Origin: Tetrastigma voinierianum
Taxonomy: Eukaryota > Streptophyta > Magnoliopsida > Vitales > Vitaceae
Direction: 5' to 3'
Length of the DNA stretch: 64,000 nucleotides
NCBI GenBank assembly: GCA_016808115.1
Contig: JAEQBH010000893.1
Coordinates: forward strand, 496,001 to 560,000
A program made the position numbers and the translations under genes. The notes below the pieces were generated by a model. The model made no database searches, was not told the origin of the DNA, and worked only from the letters and a program-made list of their open reading frames with translations. Below, piece by piece: positions 1 through 12,335 of this stretch (position 1 is its first letter; each line of letters begins with the position of its first letter).

Positions 1-1860
1 CCGCCATACCACAAGCGCATTGAACAATGTGCGCGAGGAAAGGGGAATCCCCGCTCCATGCCATAATACCAAACTAGTAAAAGGGGCGAGAACGCATTAC
101 CGAACCAACCAGACCCGAGAAACTCCCGCTTTTAGCGTTGTCTTGAAAACACTTCCTACGATCCTCGTCACGGAAACATACCGGGCAACTCGGAATCTAA
201 CGCAGACTAACCTACCAACCTGAGGCTTACTTGGAAGATAGAGGAAAACAAACGCCTAGAAAGACAATCTGCAAAACACGCAACACTACAACGGAGTATC
301 AACAAAAACTCTTGAGTGGAAGGGAAACGAAGAATGGGATTAAGCGCGATGGAGCAGATTTAGGATCAGTGCCGACCACCCCAAGTGTCGGGTTTCTAAG
401 CGTCTGCGGGTGCATTAAATCGCGTGTGACTCATCGCTCTCGAAAGATTTGAATCCTGGTGACTCTTCCACTAAATAATGTGCGAGTGTAAATTTGGGAT
501 TCGTGAGCCTAAAAATTTGGGCCACTTGTGTGCCCTCCCAAATAAGGCCCAGGGCTTGGCGAACAACGAGTTAAGTCAGTTATAAATCCTTAAGGGCCGA
601 TCCATTTCTAGAGATTCATCGAACACTTGGCCCTTGTCCCGAGGAGTTAGTCCACGTTAGCGAATGGGATTGGCTGAGCACTAGAAAAATAAGGTGAGAA
701 AAACGCGAAAATTGAAGAAACACAATTTCATTTATTACACACCAAAAAGATTCGTAATTACACAACAACGCTTACAACTTGGCGATCATACTTCATGATT
801 ACGTAACATGTTTGAAAAGCAGAAACAAGAAAGGAAGAAGAATTGGAAGGAAAAAGCTTAAGAGAGAAGGAAATTGGAAGAAAAGTGGAAAAGCCTAAGA
901 AGAGAGAGATCAAAGAAGAAAAGAAGATCTGAAGATATGAAAAAGAAGGCGACCATTGGATTTCCAGCAAGATTAGCGCTCTAGTGCCCCTTCCATATAG
1001 GCGTATAAGGCTTGAAATATCCCTCCGCTGACGATTGCAGAAGCCATTGCGTTCATATGCCTCCGTGACCATGCGCTTGTTCATTGGGGGCAATCGAGAA
1101 AAGCCGCTGATCTGAATGGGGTTTGGCGCAGTGATCCTAATACACATACCCACCCAAGAGCTCAAAAAGCCGACCCGGTAGCCGCAGAAAGAATCCATTA
1201 CCACATGGCCTTTTTGGGGTTAGGAATTTGTAGAAACCCAGAAAAGCTGCATTAAATGTGTTAACGAAAACCACTTGATAATGCATTAAGATTTGTAATC
1301 ATTAACGATGCATTCCCATTCGCGAGTCAAGTATATGGTATTTTTCCAGGAAAATGATCTCCACAGCCGAAAAATGGGGCATTGTAGGTGTGGCATTGAC
1401 CAAACACCCCTGACCAAGGCTATACGAATCAGAATCACATAGGCCGAGGCCCCAGTATTCTCACACGAACGGATCATTGCCCAGGAACACATCCTCATAA
1501 GAACATCATTCTCTCTAAGAAAATGGCTAGCGAATAATTTCCCGGCTGATCCATCGCAGCTCGAAAATGCATCCTCCCACGAATCACTTACGTAACCACC
1601 CTTAGGATAATCAAACGATTCTTGAGGCCGAAGATTCGGATAACTTGGCTATCAAAAAGGAAAAACGGCTAACGTCATGATGACCCCCCTCTTTCATTTT
1701 AAAACCAATGCCCCACTTTCCAGCAAAAGTGAACCATCATCCTCCTCCATAAGAAGGAGGAATCCATGGCCAATTAAAGGGAGACTAGATGAAAAACCGA
1801 CATTTTTACTCTCTCTATTTTTTTCTGTCTAGCAAGCATCGGAGCGGCGAGCACACCACA
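1..1860 (-). mobile_element. Reverse-oriented LTR-like sequence, probably Ty3/gypsy Tat type
   Basis: No protein-coding stretch is recognisable. Read on the minus strand, the block has the order of an LTR promoter and polyadenylation module: a TATA-like CCTATATGG near 1,000, a pyrimidine-rich leader at about 950-790, then an AATAAA signal near 735. Further along (about 480-380, minus strand) is a GAGTCACCAGGATT-like motif and a gene-poor leader, reminiscent of Tat-lineage LTR ends. The longest minus-strand open frame (758-1,204) lies within this leader and resembles no protein I know. Edges, target duplication and primer-binding site could not be found, so lineage is inference. The block could also be another LTR family. 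Confidence 0.35.
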
Positions 1861-4800
1861 CTTGAGTGCTTTGTTTGTTTTGCGGAGTCATGGCGCTGGA
1901 GTTAATGTCGGCGATCTAGAGACTCTGAGAATCCGAGAGACAACATATAGGCTTGTTGATTGGTGGCGTGTGCACCAGCCCTGCTGTGGGTGGTGTCTTT
2001 AGCCTTGAACCTAGTCGTTCACTTTAACATTTAGAAAATCTGTGAATGACGTATTTGTATGTGGCTTTGTATCAAAATTTTCCTTTCTAAACTTGTGATT
2101 TTATAAACTTTTGGCAGCATAACGCATATAAGTATCATTTCAATCTTGTAAAACCTGATTTACTTTTCAAAATATTTATGACACACTCTTTCAAAAGAGC
2201 CTCGAGCTCATCACATTTCTAAAACAAAACTATATGCATACATGCTCATTTGTGCAAATTCAAAGTATTTCCTTTGAAAAGTTAGTTAATACAACCCTAT
2301 GCGATCGGGAGAATATTAAAATGCTCCACAGCGTCCAGGAATTATTTTGTCTTGGAAAATAGTTTAAACAAGGAAAATATTAATTCGCAATTTTGATGAT
2401 GCTTTATAAAATGTGCTTTCTTTTAGAAATGTCTGGAGTTGTAAAACTATATTTTCAAGAAACATTTTCGAGAAACCTTGCTTGATTTCTTATAAAGATT
2501 TATCAAAGCTTTCATAACTTCTTGCTTGCTTTGGCACAAAGATTTCTAAAACTTTTCATAACTTCTTGTTTGCTTTGCTTTAAAAGTTTTTAAAAACTTT
2601 TCATAACTTCTTGCTTGCTTTGCTTTAAAAGTTTCTGAAACTTTTCTGTATACATGCTTTTAACTAGTTTACCAAAAACTTTTCATAAAATCATTTTAAC
2701 ACTTGATGATTGATTTTAAAGTTGTATGAAAATATCTTATGAATAAGATCTGACGGAGATCTTTCTTGTTGCTATACCCTAAGTAAACCACGAGGGCATA
2801 AGGCTTGGCTGAGTGGTGGAGCACAATTTCACATCACTACAAGGTGGAAGGGGCCTTGGCCCACATCACTTACACCCCAGTTAAATATGGTGGGAAAGAC
2901 CTCGTGTCTACATCACCGTACTAATAGCCTATTGTATTAACCACTATATATTCGATGCGTGCCATGATTTATTGTTTGTGATGCATGAACTAAGTTCTTG
3001 AAGCCAGACGAATCTAAAATGCATGAAATGATGTCTTCTTGGTACCACGTCACGGAGTACCTCTACCGGCCAGAGTATGCTTGCTTAAAAGCGGGGATTT
3101 CTTGAGGCTGTTTATAAAACACATTTTTGCTTGCTTGTTTTGCTTTACTCTCTTGAAATATGGTTTACAAATCAAAATCATTGCTTGTATACTTTAAATG
3201 CCTTCTTATGCTTTTACAAATATGGTTTACAAAATCAAAAACATTTGCTTATACTTTTGAAATATGGTTTAATACTAAAACGTTGCTTGCTTAAATATGG
3301 TTTTAATTTTAAAACAGTGATAGTGTAAAATGATTTATAAATAATACATTCAGTATTGAAAAATAGGTTAAACCTTCGCATTTACAGTTTACAAAACTTG
3401 GCACGACTCCTGAAACTATCTCTTTATTTTCTTTTACCTACATACTTTCGAGAGAATCGGCCAAAACGATGTCCTTTTTGCATAATCATATAAAACTTAA
3501 CGTGGAGTTTACAAAGCGACTATTTTGAAACAGATTCGGATTTTAACGAAACTTCACACCTGAGTCACGTTAAATTCATATGACTTATTCATATAAAGCG
3601 AATGAACAAATTATCAGTGAGCACAAAAGCCCTAAAAACCACTCATTTTGAAATTTTTTAATAAGTACTCTCTGGACTTTATTACGAGAGTGGTGTTTAA
3701 AAATTATAGGCTAAGTTAGTCCTTTATATATCCGACATCTCTTTAAATTTTCAATTTAAAATTAACTCTCTAAAGCCCTCGACAGCATATAAATTCGGCA
3801 TTTTGATGCAAGTGTAGTTAGCTCACTGGATCACCTACTGTTATTCTTGATTTTTGGGGTCTTAACTCCATAAATTGCTTCACGCATTTGAGCTATGGTT
3901 CTAAGGTTTCTTCTCCAATTGGAATCACCCAATTTGGATCACCAAAACTCGGGTTATTGTATTTTACATCTAAATTACTCAAATTGGCATAACAGAATCT
4001 GCACATAACTCCACTTTGACAGATTTCTAGGCACTTTGGGGTTACAATTTGCATACACTTCCTTCAAATAAATTATTCCTCTAGAAGTCTATTTTACCAA
4101 GAATTTTGAATCACTCAATTTGGATGAGTCAAACTCAACTTATGGCCAAAACACTATAACACTACCCAAAATAGAGCATAACTCGTGAGCTACGAATACG
4201 TACAAGTCCGTATTTGGGGCGCCAGAGTCTAATTTAACACGGTCCCTTCTATATTGTATCCCTATATCTTATGGTTCTTTACCAATTGGAATCACTTCAT
4301 TTGGATGATTATAGCAATACATAAGCCGAGAAACAAGAGCAGAGGTTTCTGAAAATTTTGGCCAACATTTCCTTTGAAAACCCAACATTCTCCTTTTTAC
4401 AACCATTCCACTCAAATAATCCAACCAATCAAGACAATACAAAGTAACCTCCAAACCTAGCTCTAGGAACTAGATCAAGAACCCAAGAACCATGCAAATC
4501 CATATAAGGTCAAAAGTCCGATAATCATACCAAAATCAAAATACAAATGATTCCATATCTCAAAATCATAGAATTAGGAAAGATTTAAGTGTTTATCTTT
4601 ATCTGCATTGGGTTTTACCCATCTGACTTCAACAAATATAGGGTTATGATGATCTCAACAAAACCACAGGTTTGGAACAAACCAAAAATTCATCTGAAAA
4701 CCAAAGCCCATGAAATCAAGATCATGCCTTATTCATTCTCTCATTATATAATATATATAACTTTTCTTATACGGCATTGGGTACTAGCTTGTGAGACGGA

Positions 4801-4940
4801 AATGGATGTTGTTTGTCTCATCCCCTTTTTATATTATCATATTTCCTTTAATTGCAATTAAGTCCTCAAAGTTTCTTCTTTTTACAAGTCAAACTTTTTA
4901 TTTATTTACATAATGGCATCTTTCTCTTCTTTTATTATGA
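1861..4940 (-). mobile_element. Reverse-oriented chromovirus-type LTR remnant
   Basis: The block is non-coding and shares several landmarks with the complement of the LTR at 56,405-58,959. The clearest is at 4,105-4,155, where a run reading TTGAATCACTCAATTTGGAT followed by 'ACTTATGGCCAAAAC' matches the complement of 57,220-57,290. The same GGAATCACnCAATTTGGAT motif recurs near 3,921 and 4,283. The middle part (2,740-3,090) holds GC-rich short repeats like those in the middle of the other LTRs. No internal coding region is attached, so it is a solo LTR or fragment. Exact ends are uncertain. Confidence 0.45.
2511..2700. repeat. 44-45 bp tandem repeat inside LTR remnant
   Basis: The phrase TTCATAACTTCTTGCTTGCT recurs at 2,511, 2,555 and 2,600 with spacing of 44-45 bp. 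Each is followed by a variant of TTTAAAAGTTTCTAAAAC. A fourth and a fifth degenerate copy follow to about 2,700. This is a small minisatellite within the reverse LTR. Confidence 0.7.
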
Positions 4941-5389
4941 CGCCCCATACTGCTTTTTGACGGTCTGACTTTCTGCGTGCAGTCTGAATTAAAATCTTTA
5001 TAATGGCACTTGGTGCGCGTATGCGCCCTTACGGTTACGTCACAGTACACCCTCTCGGGACGGCGTTACCTGTGGTGGTAGTCGACTTTGCACTTTTCCA
5101 GTCCACGAGCCTTTTATTGGGCCGGTCTGGCGAGCTTTTAAAAGATGATTTTAATTTTGCAAGATAATGGATTTCAACCCTCAACCTCACATACCCAAAA
5201 CATTCATTAAACCAATTTATCTATCATTTTTTATGATAAAACTTTAATTTTATTTATATATAAAAAAATTCAAATAAAATTCAAAAACACCCATCTCTCC
5301 CCCCTCCCCTTCTCCCTTCCCAATGGTCACACGACCGTTGAAACCCCTATCCCCTCCTCATTCTCCGCTTCGACAGTCGCGCATGACCA
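4941..5389. other. Spacer between LTR remnant and hAT element
   Basis: No gene seen. It starts with TGACGCCCC, which resembles chromovirus LTR termini read in reverse, then a moderately GC-rich stretch to 5,140. This is followed by an AT-rich and then a pyrimidine-rich stretch leading into the hAT promoter. The missing left end of the hAT element should lie here, but no match to its right inverted repeat is visible. Confidence 0.4.
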
Positions 5390-5800
5390 TTGGATCACAC
5401 CCTCCCTCTTCACCCTTTTTTTTTTCTTCCCGTTCTTATTTTCTCTCTCTCTCTCTCTATAAATACTATATTTTCTTTTCCATTTTTCATCCAAACTAAT
5501 TTAAAGTCTCTTAATTTATCATTTTCTCTCACAAATTCTTTCCAAATTCACTTCATTTTCACAATTTTCTCTCACATTCTTTAATATTTCATTTTCTTTC
5601 ATTGTTCTTCTTATTACATGATATTATTCGAAGAGCAAATCAAGCATTGGTCATTCCAATAGTTTGGATTTCAAAGAATTTCGGCTTCAATCGTCCAATT
5701 GCGTAACATTTCTCCACCTCTACTTTTCTTTATTTGTTACATTTTATTTTGATTTATTATTTTATTATTTTTAGTACAATATTTTATTAATAATTTTCAT

Positions 5801-7770
5801 ATGGATAGTACATGTGCATCTTCTTCTAGTCCATATACATCATCAAGCAAAAAATTTAGTTCAAATATATGAAATTTTTTTGATAGAATATAATTTTAGA
5901 AAATAATAAAAAAGAAATAAAAGTAAAATGTAAAATTTGTAGCAAACTTCTTAGTAGTGAATCAAATTCGGCCACAAGTCATCTAAAAAGACATAATGAA
6001 CAATGTAAAACTAAACATAATGTAGATATTATAAATTATATGCAATTAGGTAAAGATGAAAGTGGACATTTAAAAACATTTTCTTATGATGAATATTCTT
6101 GTCGTGAAGGAATAATTGATTACATAATAAGAGCTGAACAACTTTTTACTATGATGGAAATTCATGATTATTCAGAAACAATTCAAACATCGATTAATCT
6201 TCAATTTAAAGGTTGGTTCGGAAATAATGTTAAAAGAGGTATTATGAAAAAATTTCAAATAGAAAAAGAAAATTATATTTTGCAAATTTTGAAGGAAAAA
6301 AAATTGTTTAACATATGATATTTGGACATCTTTAATTCATACAGGTTTTTTATGTATTACTGCTCATTATATTGATAGTGAATGGATATTAAATAAAAGA
6401 AGAATTTCTTTTAAAATAATAAATACTCCACATAATGGTAAAAGTATAGCAACTTTAATAAATGATGAAATTAAAGATTTAGGTATTCGTGATAAAATAT
6501 TTTCAATAACATTAGATAATGCTTCTAATAATGATGAAGCAATACAAAGATTAAAAAGATTTTGGCAAATAAAAGAGGATCATACTAAATTATTTCATGT
6601 ACGTTGTTGTGCGCATATTTTAAATTGATTGTAAAATATGGATTAAAACAAGTTGATAGTACATTAGAAAAAATTAGAGGCATTGCATATAGTATTAATA
6701 GTTTTCAAGCAAAACACGAATTATTTTTTTATTGTTGCAAAATTGCAAATATGAAAAGAAAAAAAAAATTAGATATACCGATTAGATGAAATTCTACTTA
6801 TAAATTTTTACAAAATATAAAAAGGTAGTACAATGATACGAAATGCAATTATCTAATAATAATAGTGATGTAGATCTTGATGTAGTAAATGATTATGATT
6901 GGCACATTGCAGACCTTCTACAAGATCTTTTTAAAAAAATTTATGATTCAACAAATATTTTTTGTACTATGTATTATCCAACTTTATATCGTGTCATTAT
7001 GCAAATAACTAGTATTTATATGGTACTACATAATTATTTAAGTTATGAGATTTTTAATGATACAATTTTAGCAATGATATAAATTAAAAAATATTGGGGA
7101 GAGATACTTTTAATTTATTATATTGGTTTAATTGTGGACCTTAGATTAAAATTTGATGCTTTAGATGAATGGTTGTAAGTTATTTATAATGAAGATCAAA
7201 TAAAAATTAAAGAAATTAAAAATGAAGTAAATTCGTTATTATATATTTTATATAATATTTATGAAGAAAAATATGGTAATAGTATTAGTTCGATGAATCG
7301 CCATTATTTCTGAAGCTCTTACGTGCTTTTTATAAAAGTCCTTTATAAATGTTTAAAAGTAGAAAAAATGCAATAACTAGTTCTCCAAATAATACAACAG
7401 ATATCTTAGTGTAGAAACAATTTCATTAGAAGACAATGAAGATTTTAATATTTTAGAATTGTGGAAAAAATCACAAATTAGATACTCGGTGTTATCTATT
7501 ATTGCATGTGATTTATTAACTGTGCATGTGAGTACAGACGCATCGGAAGTTGCTTTTAGTGCAGGTGGAAGAGTGGTTAGCAAAAAACGATGTAATTTGT
7601 CACTTGAAGCAATCGAAGCAGTAGTATGTTTAAAAGATTGGAATTTAGCGGACAAAAGATTGCATGATTCCGTTCGAGAAGCAGCACTAGTGACCGATAT
7701 AGAGAACTTAAAATTATTAAGACATGAATGGATCCATGATAGTTCCCTGTCACAAGAAAATAGTAATTAA
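5801..7770 (+). pseudogene. hAT transposase pseudogene (BED finger to C-terminal dimerisation domain)
   Basis: Starting at the ATG at 5,801, the reading frame is broken by many stops and shifts, but the domain order of a plant hAT transposase of the RICESLEEPER/Ac type is clear. A BED zinc finger lies at about 5,930-6,015 (VKCKICSKLL, then TSHLKRHNEQC). The catalytic-core region spans about 6,310-6,600 (YDIWTS, then FSITLDNASNNDEA, then HVRCCAHILN). A DUF-like middle part lies at 6,840-7,080. The hAT C-terminal dimerisation domain is at about 7,490-7,650, with STDASEVAFSAGGRVVSKKR and LSLEAIEAVVCLKDW. The domain order follows the plant family and the ending at 7,770 is natural. Stops near 5,870, 6,316, 6,628 and 6,787 and shifts at other points exclude function. 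The C-terminal part is open for about 100 codons and is the best-preserved piece. Confidence 0.85.
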
Positions 7771-8035
7771 AATATTTCATTAAATGCATATTGTATTTTT
7801 ATTTTTATGGTTAGAAAATCTGAATGATTAATGAATAAATGAGGTATCAGCATAGTTGAGATGTACTTATTTTGTAGTAATGTAAACTTTTCCCACATTT
7901 CCAAATGTAATTATATTCAATGAATAAAATTTTTAAATGAGGTGTATTTTTTATTTTGAATTGTTTTTAAGCTTACTTTTTATTTTTTATTTAACTTTTG
8001 AATACAATTTAAATGCAAAAGCTAGAGTGGAGAAG

Positions 8036-8222
8036 TGCGGGCTAAGCGGGCCCAGGCGGGGCGCTATGGCGGCTAAATGAAGCCCGCGACCCGGACCTTC
8101 TTCAATGAGTTGAGTCGGGCTTGGCCCACTCGGGCTTGGCCCACTTAGGCTTGGCCCACTCAGGCTTGGACTAGGCCTAGCCTAAAGCGGGCCTTAAGCC
8201 TCGAGCTTTTTGGAGATCCCTG
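8036..8222 (+). repeat. hAT right subterminal repeats and inverted-repeat end
   Basis: A GC-rich island stands out from AT-rich surroundings. GGGCTTGGCCCACTC and variants repeat four times with about 16-bp spacing at 8,117-8,170, followed by the terminal inverted repeat ending at 8,222. Clustered short subterminal repeats are where hAT transposases bind, so this probably is the right transposase-binding region. Confidence 0.6.
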
Positions 8223-8329
8223 ATTAGAATATATTAATATTTTATATACATTATATGGAGACTATTCAACTATATCGTAGTTATATATGAATTAGGTGGA
8301 GACTCCAACTTAGCTGATTTGTTGACTTA

Positions 8330-8986
8330 GGGACTGTTTGCTTTTTCCCTTAATGCTTAATAGAACTTCTATTTAGCTTAATGTTGAATAAGGTTTAATA
8401 GTATTAAATATTAAGTTATTTTTTTAATATTGTATTTCTATTAAGTATTAGGTTATCTGTTATTTATATACTTAAAATCAACATCTTAAATATATTAAGA
8501 AAAATAATTTAATTTACTTGTTTGTTTGTGTAATGATGAAATAATTTTATTATTATGATAAAATGAAAATTAATTTTCCAATATGTATAACATCTTAACA
8601 TATTTATAAAAATGGAAGTGATAAAATTATTATAATAAATAATTTATTATTATCATTCTTACAAAAAAATAATTATTATAATTATTTATTTTGTATAATT
8701 TAAATAGAATATATAAAATTAATAGATTGAAATATATTATATTAAAACATTCCATCTTGTATTGTTCATCTTGTGTTTTTAAAATATTCTGAAATATTCT
8801 TTTAAAAGATTTTAAAATATTTTGTACCAATTTTTTAAATAGAAAAAAAAAACTTTGTATTTTCTATTTAGAAAAAAATTAAAAATTTAAAAAATAAGTT
8901 ATGCAAAAACATAAAAACAGTCGGTCCAACGTAAGCAAATTGCTTTTAGAAAAAGAGTAAAAAAACAAACAAACACACAAACTCCC
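8330..8986. mobile_element. Harbinger-like MITE with TTA target duplication
   Basis: A 657-bp AT-rich non-coding element. It begins GGGACTGTTTGCTTTTT and ends AAACACACAAACTCCC, imperfect inverted ends. TTA lies on each side (8,327-8,329 and 8,987-8,989), the target duplication of PIF/Harbinger elements. The end sequence and the first inner part (CTTAATGCTTAATAG, TAGTATTAAAT) are shared with the elements at 9,373 and 28,306, but this copy lacks the nested insert seen in those. Confidence 0.7.
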
Positions 8987-9372
8987 TTAACAAGTAGAAA
9001 TTTGTGAAGTTAGGAGTTTGAGTGGAAAATTAACTAGAAAATTAAGTTGAAATTAAAATTTTGAAATTTTGGGATCTAGAAAAAATCAAGGAATTAAGAA
9101 TTTAAATTAGAATTCTGAAAATGAGAATTTTTAGGAAATTGATAATTTGAAAGAAAAGAAAAAAAAGGAAAATAGAAATATGAAATTTTTTGAAATTGAG
9201 ATTGAGAAAATAAAATTGGGGAAAAGAATACAAATATAAATTTAAGATTTGTAAAATTATTTTAGAATCGGAAAATTTATTTTTAGAGGTATTGGAATTC
9301 GTAATATACCTAAAAAGAACAAAAGTCTTTCACAAGTGAGTGATTGACTGAGTGGCTCAGGTGACTTAGTTA

Positions 9373-10222
9373 GGTGGTGTTTGTTTTTTTTATTTAATGT
9401 TAGAATATAATTTTTTTTTTTTTGCTTAATGCTGAATAATATTTAATAGCATTTAGTATTAAATTGTTTATTTTTTAATATTAGGTAGTGAGTAGGAATG
9501 GTAACGAGACGGATTATTTCAGGTTTTCGCCCTGCCTTACTCTTAATAGGACGGGTTTGATTTAATTTTAATCAGGTTTTTAGCGGGTTTGAGTTTATTT
9601 TCTCAAATCCAAGACGGGTTCGGGGCGGGTTCAGGTATTGTGCTCAACCCAGCCCGAATTATATTAAAATAATTTTTTTATTATTTTATTTTATATTTTA
9701 ATATATAAATAATAATAATAATTAGAATGTCTTTTTAATAAATAATTTATAAAATTCATAATATTTTTATTTTTATGAAATATATTAATTTTAATATTAT
9801 AAAAATAAAAGCAAATTTAAAAATTAAAAATAAAAATAAAAGCAATCGGAATGTAAGCGAGCGGTTGAGAATTTTTCTTTATCGCAAATGCCGTCAAAAA
9901 TCACTTGTTAATTTTTTTTATATGAAACAAGTTTAGAATTGAAAAAATAAAAATTAGCCCAGAATTGGAATGGGCATGTCCCCAAACCACTATGTTATTA
10001 TCGCAATAGTATCATTCTTAGTCAGCCTCGCTTGTTGAATGATGATGAAGTTTTATATTTTTGAAAAATGAACTTGAATAGAAAAAAATTTAAATATTCT
10101 AAATTTTTATATTGAACCTTTTTTAAAAATTTGATATTAAGTGCTTAAAATTTTAAAAAGCGAAACCGATTTAATCTTGAAAAGCTACAGGCACACAGGT
10201 ATTAAGTAAAAAATATTGACCC
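9373..10222. mobile_element. Composite MITE copy 1: Harbinger-like outer element
   Basis: The left end GGTGGTGTTTGTTTTTTT follows a TTA at 9,370-9,372. The right end, ATTAAGTAAAAAATATTGACCC at 10,201-10,222, matches the complement of the left end of the element at 28,306. An hAT-like element is nested inside at 9,494-10,018, in the same place as in the other copy. The right TTA is not preserved. Orientation is opposite to the copy at 28,306-29,162. Confidence 0.6.
9494..10018. mobile_element. hAT-like MITE nested in composite copy 1
   Basis: Flanked by TAGTGAGT (9,486-9,493) and a decayed TAGTCAGC (10,019-10,026), an 8-bp target duplication of hAT size. The ends are AGGAATGGTAACGAG and ATCATTCTT, and the inner part carries GGACGGGTTTG and GACGGGTTCGGG. 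The sequence matches the complement of 28,533-29,046 and the target duplication is the complement of that copy's. Confidence 0.6.
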
Positions 10223-10799
10223 GCACTGCGATCACATAGGTCGTGGATTCAAAATCTTGAGAGTGAGTCATAAGTGATAATGAGTCCTAAGTGATGGGCT
10301 AGTGGACCTTAGGTGGCAATAGACTTTAATGAGCCCGTGGGCTTGGTCAATGGGTCTATCAACCGGGTTTAATGAGTTAATGAGTTTAACCTTAATTGGG
10401 TTTGATTAATGGGTCTTTAACGGACTAGAGGTTAGGATATTCTAATGGGCTAGTGAAAGATGCACCGGCCCACTAGGGTGTGGGCCCGTGGGTTGAGCGT
10501 GTTGGGGAATGGGTCCACAATCAATTTGGGGAAAGTGATATTAAATTGCTCCAATGATAAAAATAAATACATGAAATATAAGATAGAACAAAACGCTTAA
10601 ATAAACGTGAGTAATATAAATTAATAAAAGAATGGCCAAGAAATAAATTATAACTAATAAAAGAGTCAAAAAGGCAGTTGGTAGGGCGCCATTAGAACCA
10701 GCTATTTGGCGCCCAGCACCCCGCACGGGATTAGTTCGACGTTTTGTACTTAATTACCCCCTTAATGAGGTCCATGAAGCAAAATTAATTGACTCTTGG
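10223..10799. other. Non-coding spacer before duplicated unit A
   Basis: No gene seen. 10,255-10,500 is rich in variants of AATGGGTCTATCAACCGGGT, possibly an old transposon. 10,686-10,717 holds a short GGCGCC repeat pair. Nothing else is recognisable. Confidence 0.3.
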
Positions 10800-11045
10800 G
10801 GCTTATAAAGCCTATTGTGTTTCGTGTAGTAAAATAGTAATAAATCAGAATAGAAAAATAAAAGAACACATAGAACGATAACTAAAACTTTCACTATTTC
10901 AAATTAGGGTTTCTTAAGAAGGTATTTATAATAACCTGAAAATGATCAATTTACAAAAATATTCTGTCCTGCATACCATACTTGTTTTTGTATTATAGGG
11001 TCTTTGCCTCAGCACCCCTGACTTTATTATTTCATCCCCAACAAA

Positions 11046-11585
11046 AGGTCGTGATTAGAGTGATAAATAAAATTTGGCGTAGCGCGTGAGCAATGGCCCA
11101 TGTGGTTTCATCGGGTTTGGGTTGAGTATATCATTTGGGTCATGTCCAGCGTTGACCCACTTTAACTGCGTTTAATAAATGGGTCATACTCGTGTTTTCT
11201 TGCCTAACAATTTGATCGAATTATTTCGTTTAGTATTATATTAATTAATTAACAGTTTAATAAGTTATTTGTGTTAAATATGGATTATTAATTATAATTT
11301 CTATTAATTTAAATAATAAAATTAATAAACATATTAAATTTAATAGGTTATTTGTGTTAAATATCGTGAATGATTAATTATAATTAACTATTATTTTGAA
11401 TAAGCAAAATTAAATGCGATCCGTATTAAGTGACCAATGCTATACTTGAATAATAAATGGGTTGGGTTTGGGTTGCGAATGTTGGCTGCGTTTGTGTCGT
11501 GTCGGGTTTGGGTTGTGAATGTTGGCAGCGATCCGTACGTGACCTGGCGAACCGCATTTCGTTGCGAATTACCGCTTTAATCGCA
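11046..11585. other. Unit-A-specific insertion of about 540 bp
   Basis: Units B and C run directly from the 'TTTCATCCCAACAAA' stretch to CCCCCAACCCTCC, whereas unit A has about 540 extra bases here. The insert is AT-rich in the middle with an 84-bp direct repeat (TTAATAaGTTATTTGTGTTAA at 11,257 and 11,340). GGGTTTGGGTTG-rich stretches lie near its two ends, as in some hAT-like MITEs. No clear target duplication seen. Confidence 0.45.
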
Positions 11586-12335
11586 GGACCCCCAATCCTC
11601 CTTTGCTTTGCTTCACTTGGTGCACTTCGCTCCCCTCACTACACTCTGCTTTGCATTCGCCATTTTTTATGAATAAATATGAGCCGCATACTATAACAAT
11701 GCCATTGTAACTCCACCATTGATACAACCTACTTGAGGATCCCGACAAGAGCTCGTGGAAAATCAAAAGGGCTTTGACAAAGTGATGCTCCTTATTCCAT
11801 GGGGAATGAATCCGTTTATGTTCTTAACTTGATTTGGAGCTGCAAAAACTTCACATAATTGACTGTCTCTTCAAACATTGTGCTTATGTCAACCTGTCAC
11901 AAGATAAGATCCGTGAAGAAATCAGCTTCCGAATGATTTCAATTTTTGTTTTAACTTTTGGCTTTGAAGATCCAATGAATGAGGATCAGGTACTTCATGG
12001 AGTTCATTGCTTACCTTTGTTCGATTCGGAACAAGGTTCTGTAAGATTCTCAATCACTCATGTATTATCTCCTAATTTTCTGAAAGATTGTGAAAGAAAA
12101 TGATTAAGAAAACTATAGGGAAAAATGGAAAGTTTTCTTTCAGAAGACTGGGGAGTTTGTTACCCTTGTGTAGAGGCTTCGGGGATCTGTGGCGACCCCT
12201 TGCTGGCTCTTGTCTTCTCCATTTAGCTCTTGAGAAGCATTAGAACCATCCTCTTGTCTTCTTAGCTGTTACCATTTGGAGAGGGTTTCTGACCCTTTCT
12301 TGACTGTACATTCTTCTTACTCGTGCACACCCGGA
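11569..12335 (-). pseudogene. bHLH transcription factor pseudogene, RSL type, unit A
   Basis: Four exon remnants read on the minus strand. Exon a (12,331-12,165) encodes CTSKKNVQSRKGQKPSPNGN followed by a serine/asparagine-rich part and a decayed RASKGSPxDPxSLYTR segment, and ends at a GTAACA donor. Exon b (12,079-12,015) encodes the basic-helix part ending LRILQNLVPNRTK, after a CTTTCAG acceptor. Exon c (11,893-11,828) encodes VDISTMFEETVNYVKFLQLQ. A last decayed piece (11,766-11,660) resembles the LLSSDDLW..YNG tail. This is the signature of root-hair-defective-six-like factors (bHLH83/84/85, RSL4), nuclear DNA-binding regulators of root-hair growth. A stop and a one-base loss lie in exon b, and the acidic N-terminal region is missing, so it is dead. 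Retained splice sites show it came from a DNA duplication, not a retrocopy. Confidence 0.7.

Larger units (their letters stand above)
5390..8222 (+). mobile_element. Decayed hAT transposon
   Basis: The body carries a hAT transposase pseudogene preceded by a pyrimidine-rich promoter, with a CT repeat and then TATAAATA near 5,458. The right end reads CTCGAGCTTTTTGGAGATCCCTG and finishes at 8,222; its complement begins CAGGGATCTCC, a typical hAT-style start. No matching left inverted repeat was found upstream, so the left limit given is only the start of the pyrimidine-rich promoter stretch and no 8-bp target duplication can be assigned. The element looks immobile. Confidence 0.7.

Noticed and set aside
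758..1204. Minus-strand open frame of 148 codons
   Set aside because: Lies in a pyrimidine-rich, leader-like part of an LTR-type sequence; translation is not recognisable and composition explains the length.
1736..1762. CCTCCTCCATAAGAAGGAGG as a hairpin terminator or regulatory palindrome
   Set aside because: A short stem in pyrimidine/purine-rich DNA; nothing in the context supports a function.
2790..2830. GGCTTGGCTGAGTGGTGGAGCAC as a tRNA A-box and a possible tRNA gene or SINE
   Set aside because: No matching T-loop box at the right distance and no cloverleaf arms could be drawn.
4938..4960. TGACGCCCC as a possible second reverse LTR terminus
   Set aside because: Resembles chromovirus LTR ends, but no matching LTR body follows and the hAT element starts soon after; not enough to call.
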